The translations under genes were made by a program, and so were the position numbers. Shown in pieces: positions 44,301 through 56,300 of a stretch of DNA of 64,000 nucleotides. Position 1 is the first letter of the stretch, and the number at the start of each line of letters is the position of its first letter. Below the pieces are notes generated by a model. The model made no database searches. It saw nothing but the letters and a program-made list of their open reading frames with translations, and was not told where the DNA came from. The DNA is from Bugulina stolonifera (Eukaryota; Bryozoa; Gymnolaemata; Cheilostomatida; Bugulidae). Location: the NCBI GenBank assembly GCA_935421135.1, contig OW285196.1, positions 4,259,001 to 4,323,000 of the forward strand. The letters run 5' to 3'.

Positions 44301-47300
44301 AACCAGTCCAATATGAATCGACCTTAGTGTGAACCGTTTGAAGAAATATAGGCTGATCTACTGACCATATTGCAGAGGCTTGATCTGATAAACTCATCAA
44401 GTTTTTTGCCTGGTGTTGTTATCCAACCCATGTCCATTCATCTTAATACAAGCCTGTGATAGAATGGGGAAATAGCCAAGTACATTTGTAGGTGGCTTTC
44501 AGCTAACCCTGTAGCTTTACAGTGCTATCTACATTCGGGCTTTTCTCCACTCTCTGTTTTTGGTGGTTCAGTGTGTGGTACATCTGTAATAATTACACCA
44601 GAAGAAATACAATACTTACTCTAATTTATATTCATAATCATTTTAACTCTGTCAATATACATTGTACATTAGAATGGACCCTGTTGGTTTTGTTATAAAC
44701 AATTTGTCTCGTGGTTTAGCTCGAGGAATGCAAGGCAGTAAGGGAGCCAACCTGATTGGACATTTATTCTCTAAAGAGTTGAACTACTTTAAGGATGTAT
44801 GTCTCTTTTTGCATGATATTGTTGAAGAAGATCTGACAGAAGATTTAATTCACAGAACAAACATGCAAATTGACACTGTCGTCCAATGGGTTTTACACCA
44901 GTACTTGCCAATGAAGAAGTGCCACATGTTCACCCGTCTAACCCAGGAGGTGCTTAGGAAAGAGCTGGAGCGACAAGTGAATGAAAAATTACCGACACTA
45001 ATTGCAACATTAACAACTAAGGAGCTCCGTGCCTCTACCCTTGTGCCGTTCACAGTAGCAGCCAGTCTACACCTCGCTCTTCTACAGGAAATAGTTATCT
45101 TGGATGAAGTGTTAATAACCTCCCCCATGACTTCGCAGTACGTACATATTTTGAGTAGTAAAGCAGCTGCCTATTGCATTCATCTCAACGATGCAAACGA
45201 TCTCTGTATGGTAACACGTGTTGCGGTGGTTCGTGAGATGAAATTTGGCATGGCACCGTGCTTTGGTAATGGTTTCGTAGCTCATGTAACATGGGAAGAC
45301 AGTGCTACTAAATATATTTACAGCATGACTCAACATTGTCAGTCTGATAACCAGTCTGTGTTGGCTAAGCTAAAGCTGGAGGCGTACAACGTTCGTAACA
45401 AACATATAAAAGCAGTTCAAACAGAATTGATGGCTAAGCTGAGCAACCCTCCCGGTGTGATAGAATGCTGGAAACAATTGGTGCACGATAATCATAAGCA
45501 TCGGGTAGAGAAGAACCCGCTGTTCAACGATTATCCTACCATAAAGTCCAGTAGATTTTCCCCAATACTACAGTAGCTGCCTGCAGTTAATAACCTTTAG
45601 AACCAAGCTTCCAGTTGTCTTGTCAGCCAGCTAGATACAATATCCTCAACTCTCTTTCAAGGAATCTAGTTTGAAGTACACATCGTATAGTGTTTGCAAT
45701 TTTTACTGCTCCATATTGCGTAATAGCTGCGATAACCATGTTCCTTTAGGCTAACATTATACATACTACATTGTATATTCCAATGCCCTGGCAATCTCGT
45801 AAGTCCAATCTCATATTATAAGTAACACAGGCTATTTTAAATGGATTTTCATGCTTATTTTCTAGTTCTAAGTTCAATTTTCTGATTCTGCCTCGGTACT
45901 AAATAAAATTAAATAGTTTTTAGTAATCAAATTATACGTCTGAATGGTATCTCAAAGAATACTTACAAAACGGTTAGCTTGGAGCTGGCACTATTGCAGA
46001 ATATAATATTATACTAATTGTGATATGCAACATAGACTGTAACCTGTAATTCACCCCCACCCCCCCCCCCCCCTTCGTCTTTCATGAGGCACTTGGTTGA
46101 GGGGCCTATATTGGGTGTCCAAAACAGTTAACAGGTTTAGAACCTAAATACTACATGTAGTTTTTAATAATGCATGTGCATGTATACTGAGTGATTCTGA
46201 TTTAGAGTTGCCACATCCTGCGAATAGGATGTTTGAGAGAGGATAACTTTGGTCAGAAGTTTCATATTCTGTGCTTGCTGTTAGATTTCAAGATTACTTC
46301 TGTTGATGTATTCTACAACGTTGTAGAAAACCATAATATTCTATGATTTGTAAATTATGCCACCACGTTTCAAGGATAGCTACTTTGATGCACCCTGTAT
46401 TGTGGTTGTCATATAATTATAATAATATAGTACAATTATCACACTTCACAGCATGTATAATGGACATTCTCTTAAAGGTGGACTGTACTGAAATTTTGAG
46501 GTTATAAACTGAATGCGCCATTAGAAAGCCTAGTAGCAGCCGAACCAGTTAGCACAATACCAGCTGGGCTCTATGATGTCATCATGGTACCCAGCTCTGC
46601 TAAAACTAGTGAAATACATCATTGCAGGGAGTGAATGCCAGACCAGGCATTGTGTTATTATAAACAGAAAATTTTAATTGAGATTTTATCTTTGTTGCAC
46701 TAGGCATATCACAAAACGAAAAAATGGGTATGTAGAACAAATGCTAGTTAATATTCCTAGACAATAAAAAGTACAATTTGTTGCAAAAAATTATCAAATG
46801 ACTTTTGAGTTTGCAATTTGATTGGTCAATAGGCTACTTGTTTATCTCATGGATAACATGCCTACTTATTAGACTGGTGTGTTGAACATGTAGAACGTAG
46901 TACTAATAATTGCTAGCATCTGTTTTATTGAAAGAACACTGTATTTCTTATAAAACAGTTGTGAGAACGCAATATTGCTTCTATATAGTGTGTCAGAGTT
47001 GAGATAATCAAAGAAGAAGTTTTGAGAATTGACATAAAACTAGGTGGAGATAACTCTTAATGCTGACATCACTATGGTTATTTTAGAAATTTTGGGGTTA
47101 CTTTTTTGCAGTTTAGCATCTATTAGCTACTACTAAAACAGTTTAGATATGTTTGTATAGGCATCAAGTAATACTAACATAGTTGATTCGGTGACAAACA
47201 TTCTGATATTTTCAGTACAGTCCACCTTTAAGTAAAGGACACTTTTCTGCCTTGTACATGTACAGTATATATTAATACTGTGAACTGCTAACAGCTGGAA

Positions 47301-50300
47301 GTTACAGTTATCCACTTCATGATTGCTATGCATAAGTTTTTACCCGATGCAAAGTTGTCTTATTTTCAATGCATAGTGAGCATTTTTTAAGTCATGGCAA
47401 CTGCATCAAGCTTCAATATTCCTTTGATCTCTGTGCTGTAGTTACTAGGCCAGCAACCAATGCCCTTGTCAAAGCACCAGTTTCTATATTACTTTTGAAA
47501 TTAAAGGTATGACAACTTCAAATTGACAATACATCTTATTGGAAGTGAATGTTTGTTGAAGAATTTATTTATCTTGTGCTCTGTAGGAGGAAATAACTGC
47601 TCTGCAGACTGAAGTGGAAGAGTTGAGAAATTCTCAATCACAATCTAAGCTAAGGGTAGAAGAACTGGTGTTGGGGCTAGGTAAGGAATCGGCCGGCATT
47701 ATATCCTCATATGAAGAGAAGATCTTGGGCTACCAGGCTGAGAGGGAACAGCTTCTCAATACAATACAGGAAATGACACATGGGGCCGAGGTGAGCCCTT
47801 ATTTAGTATCTACGTTGAAAGTGCGAAATACAGCTTCGAGCATAGAGCTCGAGTACGGATATTATGATCATGGTAATATGTTATTGCTTTTAGAAGAATT
47901 CAATAAATACCGGTAATACGGCGCAGAAAGGACCAGGCCAAGCTGCTGAATCAACCAATGAAGGTGATAGTCAGATAGCACCAGCCAATCAGATACCCTG
48001 TGAGAATGATGTGAAGGAGGCTGTGATTGAAGATGTGATTTCAGCTCAAGCCGCCCCATTGGTTGAAGGAGGTGTAGAGGATCCAAACAGAGATCGGGAT
48101 GCAAAGATTGTGCATCAAGAGTTGGAGCAGGAAAAGCAGCTGACGAGGTCTTTGCAAGAAATGATGAAATCGCTCACTGAGACGCTACGTGGACTTGAGA
48201 ATGAGAACCAAGCCTTGAGAGAGAGCCGGGTCAGCAGTGGTGCTGACTCTACCATCCGTGTGAACTCTGATTTGCAGGCTAAGCTTGGAGAGAAGGAAAA
48301 ACTCATTGCTCAGAAAGAGGAGCAGATACAGAAGATGGCTTCCAAGTTATCAGAGTGTGAGTCAGTCCGCTAGTCAATCAAGCAGGCAGTCAGTTAATCA
48401 ACTAGTAATTTCATTAGACAGTCAGACGACTGATCTGCCAGTCACACAACTGATCTGCCAGTCAGATAGTTGACCAGTCAGCCAGTCAGTTAGATAATCT
48501 ACCAGCCAGTAGTCAGCATACTGAAATCTCCTCCAGTCAATTAGACTGTCTAGTAATTTGTCAGTTAATCAAGTCAATGAGGTAGTCCAACAATAATAAA
48601 TCAGTCCGCATTTAAACGGTCAGTAGGCCCCAAGTCAGTTAGTTGATTGGTTGATCATAGAATTATGTTCTGAAGAGCTACCATTCTCCTGCATAAAATA
48701 CTAACTTGTTTATCTATCGCTAACACGTATATCTATTCTATTTCAGTGATCAACTATTCAGCCAAATTGAAGGCCAAGAGTAAGATGATTGTGGAGGCCA
48801 ATGACCAACTGACAGCCACTGTGGAGCAGCTGGAGAGAAAGATACAGAATGATGCTAGGGGAGCTCGGAACATACAACTGCACTTCCAGGTTCGTAGGAC
48901 ACTAGTACACTGTACCATTGAAGAGGATGATGTTGAATATTGTAGATTTACAACACATACACCATAGTCAGTGATGAACCCGATGTTGTTGGTACAAGAT
49001 AAGAGAACTCAAAACTTATGATTAACTCGGACAAGCATTCTGAATTGTGGTTCACAATAAATTTTGTCAACACTAATAGGAAACAAAATTCATCGATCCA
49101 CTCATGTTATCTACATTGAGATAGCTGTCTTACCTTCCAACATTATACATGTAGCAATAACTGTACATTTAGCATGGTACAATTATAATGTGGTGATATG
49201 ATATATACACACATGATGTCAATGTAGCAGTTGACGACTCTATCATTGATTCACTAGGAGGCGGAGAATAATGTGAATGAGCAGATCGCTCACTTCCACC
49301 AGCAACGAGATGAGATGATTGCTCAGGTGAATGAGTACGCCTCTTCTATAGAGACTGTCAGAGCTCAGATGATGCCTTATAGAGAAACGGAGAAGGAATG
49401 CCTTCAGATAATCTATGAAGGGCTCTGTTCTGTGGCTGAATTCTGTAAAGATGTTGACAAGGCATCTGGTGGAAGTCTCGTAGAAATGGCAAAGTTGCTG
49501 GTTCGTACTAACTGTCACTCTATTTACCAATGTCAAGTATCAGAGAGACATGAATAGGACCTGATTGGACTAACAGTCATTTGTCCATGAGATTTTAATT
49601 GATTTAAAGTTGAATCAAAAGTTGTTCAGGGATTATTATTGTACTATGTAGCCTACATTGTACATTGTGATACATGTATATCACAGTCATACATAGCTAG
49701 TTATATCTACTAGCTTCATAGCTAGCTTCAGTCAAAAACTCACTTACCGTTTCACTAGCTAAATGTTTCAACACTCCACACCTACATGTAGGTTCTCATA
49801 CTCAAGTAGAGCCATTTCAAAAAATTAAAATTAGAACTGTTTGCCGGTTTTTATTACACGCCTCTAAAGCGTTGGTCCCACCAACTAAAAATCATGCTTG
49901 TGAAACTAAAAATGTGTTCTATTCAATTACTGTAATGATATGGCTAGAGGTAAGTATTTTAATAGGCTATATGCCTAACTATAGTCACAACACTAGCTAT
50001 AGTCACAATTTTATATTCCAAACAGTTCACAATTATCTAGTTAAACTGTCAGTTACAGGTATAGGTGACTGTCAAACCAATATAAGCCTATGTTCTACCA
50101 GGATGCATGTATAAACCAGGGCTCACATGCAGATATCTTATTACTCTATTTAGATTCACACTTACTATTGTTCTTATTCTGCAGGTGAATACTGCCCAAA
50201 GGATGAAAGGCCAATACATAATCAGTCTTCACCACTCAGACTCGCTGAAGAAAACGGAGGGAGGTATTAAAAGAATTGCCCTGAACTGGAGGTGGAGGTA

Positions 50301-53300
50301 TGAAGAAGAGTGTCTAAAGTATATGGCCCTTGAAAAGAAAATAGCTCGGTTGGAGGAGAGAATTGTGGAGATGGGGGGAAGCACAGATTTACCTGGCGAA
50401 GAGGCTGAAACTTCTGTTGAAGGATGGAAATTGGAAGGAGAACCAATGGAACATGCTGAGATGGAAAAGGAAGTTGGGAAGTTTGCTGAAGATGAACTAA
50501 GTCGACTTTATAAGGAGCATGATAAGCAGTGCAGGGAAATCGCACAGCTCCGCCAGGAATTGAGTGAGAAAGATGATATGCTTGTTATGTTAAAGGCAGA
50601 TCAATCCGAGCAATTGCAAAATGAAGGCGCTGATGTGAAATCAAAACAAACAGTAAACTCTTCCTCCCGGACATTAACGTCTACTATGGCACAAACTGAT
50701 AATCAGGGGGACATGTCCAAGCGGCTACAGGTACAGAAAGAGATAATTGACTCATTACGTGAAGAGTTGGCTAAGCAATCAGAGTCACAAAGTGAGCTAG
50801 AGCAGTTGAAGTCGCAGTTGCAGGATGACTGGAGACTAAATGATCTGAATGAACGTCTCGAAGTTGCTGAAACTCAACTAGGTGCAAAAAGTAGGGAAAT
50901 TGAGCAACATGCTGCTAGAATCGAAAGACTCAAGTCACAAATTAGTCAGCAGACTGACCAATTACTGGAACTGAAGGTCCAGCTTACAAAAAATCAACTT
51001 CAAGAGAAGTTTCAACTTCAAGTAGGTGACACTCGGGGTGCCGAAGTTCAAGCTTCCCTTTCTGATGCTCTCTTGAACCTGAGGACTTGTAATGAAGAGA
51101 AAGAAGCTCTTCAAGTCCAGGTTGAAAAACTTGAAGCCGACATCTCGTTATCAGAAGCAGAGAATGTTGGAAGGATGAGAAAGATGATTGAAATGAACTT
51201 ATCAATTGAAGAATTAAAGGCAGAAAAAGTCCGTTTGACTGATGAGATTGAGAATGTCAATGCCAGGAATGAGAACCTTTTTGAGGAAAGAGAAAAATTG
51301 GCAACCAGGTATGAGAATTTGAGAATGCAACTCACTGAGCAGCAAAGGTCTGCTGATGTGTCAGCCATGGAGAACGGAGCAGCTGAACTGAGTCAGAGCA
51401 TTGAAGAGATGACAAATGAGTTCCATGCTAAGCTTGTTACAGATATTGAAGCACTACAAGCAGATAAAGATTCTCTGAACAGGCAACTTGCTGATATTTC
51501 AGAAGAGAGAGATCAATTAACTCGGACTGTTGAAGACTTGCAGAAGGAAAGAGAGTTGGTGGATAACGAAGTTGAAAGACTGAAAACTGTACAATGTGAG
51601 GCTTCAGATCATTTGACTAGACTATCGTCCGAGCACAGTGTGCAGACTGATAAGCTGAACCAGGAATGCACCAGCCAACAACATAAGATATCACACATGG
51701 AAGAAGAACTGAAGCAGTTGAATGTGAAAGTTGAATCTAATAACGCTGAATATTCACAGATGGTTGAAGAAAAGCAAAAGCTGGAACTAGAAGTTTCCAC
51801 TCTAAGAGAGCAAACGCAACGTTTGAATGAATTAGTAGAAGGCTCAACCTCTGATGTTCAGAATTTCAAAGGGCAATATGACGAAAAATGCAACCAGGTC
51901 TCCACGTTAACTGAGCAGGTTGAACTAATGCAACAACGCGCAAATGAAGATGGTCGAAGAGCGCAGAATCTGCAAACCCAGATTGACAGTGTAACAGAGC
52001 AACTTGCACAGTCGGAAACCCATGCTGCGGACTTGCAAGCGCAAAACAGTGATCTACAAAACAGGCTGAAGGATGTGGAATTATTAAATAAATCCCCTAA
52101 TCTGGAAGGTCAATGTTCAGAACTGAGGAAAGCTGTGGAAAATGTGAAAAGTGAACGAAATGAGCTGCAAGATTCTCTCGATGCCAAATCACATGAATTA
52201 GCTGAGCTTACTAACAAGTTATCAATATTACAAACTCAAAATAGTGATTTCCAAGAGATGGATAAACAGCACCAGATGGTTTTGGTTGATCTAAAAGATC
52301 AGATTACACAACTAACCAAAAGATGCACTATCAACACTAGTGAAATTGAAAAGTTGACCAATGAGTGTGCCATATCGGCCAATGAGGTCGAACGATTGAC
52401 CTTGGGATTGAAGGATCAGAGCAATGAAGCAGCTGAGGAAATGAGAAAGGTCAATGAAAACCTAACTGCACTGAGATCGGAAAAAACTGGTTTACAACAA
52501 GAGCTCGATTCTTCGGACTTGAAGATAAATGACCTGCAGACACAAATTGAAGCACTTACTTTGAAAAATGATCAAGATATAAGGGAGAAAGATGAGCTAG
52601 CGGATACATTAAGTTCAACCAAGGGAGAAAATGAGAATCTTGAAGAAAAAGTGAAGTCACAAGAAGCAGAAATGTTGAAGCTGACGGCAGAATTAGATGA
52701 CTCCTCAAAACAGTTAACTCAATTGACACAAGAATTGGACACACTACGTAACACAATGGAAACCAGTGAGGGGTTAGTCAAGCAAAGTGAGAATCAGCAG
52801 GTAGAGATTGAACGACTGTCCAAGTTGGTTGCTGAGTTGCAAAAGGATGCTGATGCCGCAAAGAAAGAGCTGATGGAATCGAGCATGTCCAGTCAAGCAA
52901 GCACTACTTCTGAGGTGAGCTTTATTACTACTACATGTATCTTAGTGCCTTAGTGGCAGGTTACATATGACAAAAGTCAGTAAATTTTCTAATTACTTTT
53001 GTTGCATTTCATATGTTTATGCACCATGCATAGAAGAACATGATTCTTTGCTTTTTAGGACCCATCACCTGGAGATGCTGGTAAAATGAAAGAATTGGAA
53101 GAACGCGCTAACAAATTCAAGTTGTTGGCATTGAAAGCGAAAAAAGAACTTGTTGAAAGTAGAAACCAGGTATGGCAGAGTTACCACATCCTTTCAGCTA
53201 TTTACTATCTAATACATCTTTGGAAGGACACAAATAGTATAGCTTTAATTATTGTTTATTCAGGCAGACAAGTTGAAGGCAGAATTGCAGGAGAAATCAG

Positions 53301-56300
53301 CAAACAAAGTTGGCGACATGCAGACGTTGGTCAACAATTATCAGGCAAGTGTTGCTAAAGTTTTGTTCTCCCATCTGTTTCATGTCCTAAATATTCTGAC
53401 TTTGAATATTGTTGTTGTTTAGGTTTGGCATACACTTGTAATATATCCATGTACAATGTAATAGGTACATCTACTTGGAAATAACAAACGAGATTTCAGT
53501 TCAATCAACATAGTCCTATAGTAGCCATCTAAATGTCTACAAGGTGAAGGATGAGCTGATGTTCCCAGTTGGCATGGTTAGAATGATAACTCACATGCGC
53601 ATGCGTCTAAATTCTAATTATAATAATAATAAAATCAGTGATACCAAACAATTCTTTAACATGGCTGTCCAATGGCAGAGCTAATCGGAGGGCCACCATT
53701 ACTCCTAGAGCAGGATATTATTATAGTCCAATATGGCATGGAGCAAAAACCTTCTTCTGCAATTTTGAGGCATCTGGGTAACGATGTGCCGGTGACATGT
53801 TTTTAACTGCGATAATGATCTGGTATCTACCATGTAATGCTTGATGATGTTTGCTTATAGCATCTGCAGCAAGACTTTGATAGGTTGCAAGATGACCTTG
53901 ACTCTGAAAAGGCTAAGGTCACGTCACTTCAAGGTCAACTAGGAAATGAGCAGACAACTTCTTCTCAGTTACAGATGAGGCTAGCAAGTCTGGTAGAGGA
54001 GAAGGAGCAGGCTCTACAGAATAACTCGCAGCTATTAGCTAAAATAAAGGTACACATGTCAGCGGTTAATAGTAAAAGATGTGTTCTGAAACTAGTCAAA
54101 ATGTGTTCTGCAGTTAGTGAAGGTGTAATCTACAGTTAGTGAAGGTGTATTCTACAGTTAGAGAAGGTGTAATCTACAGTTAGCAACCTGTGTATTCTAT
54201 AGGCTGGGGAGAATCAATTGGGTGATTTGAGGACAAAGATGGTAGCCTTGGAGGCAGAGTTGGATGCTAAACACATAGAATTGAGTGAGCTCAACAAGAA
54301 CTCAAGTCGGGTGGGTAATATAACTGCCCTCTATCTATTTCATAGAGGTTTATATCTTGTTGAGTTAAGAACCAATGCTATTATTTGATTAGTATTTTCA
54401 TATATGTTTAGGAGACAGTCTAGTACATCTGTCTAGTCTCTCATTTGAGTAGGGAAGCACGTGATTGGACAGGAAAGATTAATGCTTCTTTCAACCAGTA
54501 TGATTAATCTATATACAGTAGTAGTAAATTACTTTCTCTCTTAGCTAACAGAGCAGATGAAGATGAATGAAGGAAGCAGTAAATCCCTAGAAGACAAGCT
54601 CAGGTCTAAGATCTCTGAACTCGAGCTGAAGGTGCATGAAGCCAGAGATGAGCTTGAACAGGCTAACAAGGTATGTTAACTCCATATTTATCTGGTTATA
54701 GAAATGCATTTACTTCATACAGTAGTCTGTTTCGACCTGCAACTTGTAATAAAACTTTCAGCAAAAAGACATTAATTATTGGCCACTTTGTATATAGATA
54801 ATTAATTATATAAAGGGTTGACTTGTTTTCGGCAGACGATGAGTAAGAGCAGCGTAATGCACTTAGAGATTGCGGACTTTGAGAGGACTGTGTCAAACCT
54901 TCAGGCCGAGGTCAAGGACAAAGATGAGACTATCAGCAACCTAAAGGAAGAGCTCTCTCATCAGCAGCAGAAATACTCTTCTATTGAGAGCGAGTTAGGT
55001 TAGTCTCGGTTTGTCTGTGTTTGTTTTTTATCTTTGTCTTTGTATGTCGTGTGCTTAAGTCTGTCTGTGTGTCTCCAAGTCTGTTCTCCTTCAGTCTGAA
55101 TGCCTGCCATTGTTTAACAGTTTTTCTGCAGATTATTAATGTGTGTCTGTTATTTACTGTAGCGTCAGCAGATGAGCAGAGGCGATCTGTAGAAGTTAGG
55201 TGTGAGAAACTGCAGCACTTCATCAACAAAACAAAGGAAGAGCTGGATGAGGCCAGACAGCAGGTAATGATTCCCCTAGAACCTGACATTATAGCACATG
55301 ACTGTATACGACACCATATCATGGCTGGATATGACTGAACAACCATACTAACATTTAGTGCGCATCTACTGCTCATCGGTCAAGCTTCCTATTTTAAAGT
55401 CACTGAGCTGGTGTGGTGGTAACATGTTTTGGTCACTGTGCCAGGTGATTAGATGCCGTAGAGGCCCTGGGTTCAAACCCTAGTCGGGGGTTGGTATTTT
55501 CATGAATGTGAAATCCAGCACCCGACTGCTTTAATAGACAAATTGAAAAATATTTGCATAAAAACTAATATCAAATTTTGAATAATATGTTATAGCATAA
55601 AGTAATAATTACAGACAGTCACCTGGTCAAATAATGTTTTATTATTATTGTTGAAGGAAACAGAGTCCAAGACTACAGATCTGGCTATGAGAGGAGAACT
55701 GGAAATTCTAAGGCAGCAGCACGAGGAGCTAAAGGTTTGTTCCTACTTGTATCAGTCTGACAAGCTGTCTGTCTGTATCTGTATGTGTGTCTGTCCGCCC
55801 GTCAGTCTGTCCATCTGTTCCTCCTTGTATCTGCCATATGCCTACATCTGTTTTGTATACCTGGGCAATGGTTGTAGGATAGGCCTAAAACAGCACTAAA
55901 TGTAAATGTACAACTGTTATTAGGATTTGTTGTTGAATGTATGGCCAACAATGATTGGTACACTGTAGTGAGTTGTTATCAATTATCATTAACTGTGAAA
56001 TTGGTCCTGCAGTGTGGTACCTGGTAGAGTTTGTAAGGTTTCCGGTCTGCTACCAGTTTACACTTCCAGTGTACCTATACCAGCTTACACTTACAATGTC
56101 TTACAATGTACCTATACCAGCTTACACTTACAATGTACCTATACCAGCTTACACTTACAATGTACCTATACCAGCTTACACTTACAATGTACCTATACCA
56201 GCTTACACTTGCAACGTACCTATACCAGATAACACTTACATGTACCTATACCTTTGTTTTTGTCCCAGGTTGAGATGGCAACAATCAGTTCAGCAAGATT

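Larger units (their letters stand above)
41990..45720. repeat. Tandem segmental duplication in golgin intron 7
   Basis: Two related blocks about 2475 bp apart (roughly 42010-43240 and 44490-45720). Similarity covers about 190 bp upstream of each nested gene (CTTTCAGCT, CAGAAGAAATA, AATTTTAACT words), the coding part, and about 140 bp downstream (GCAGTTAATAACCTT, CCAAGCTTC, AGTTGTCTTGT). The gene therefore duplicated together with its flanks. The stretch 43250-44480 between the blocks is not shared. Confidence 0.85.

Noticed and set aside
42199..45576. Nested paralogs as retroposed copies of a known spliced gene
   Set aside because: No poly(A) tail or target duplication beside either copy, and no parent gene in the window; left open but not supported.
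49501..49557. Golgin ending in exon 11 at the stop 49555-49557
   Set aside because: Later exons continue the coiled coil in phase and end in a GRIP domain; donors at 49500 or 49326 remove the stop.
55430..55500. Functional tRNA gene
   Set aside because: The B box is good but the head is too long, with no credible anticodon stem or acceptor pairing, and a repeat-like tail follows; called a SINE instead.
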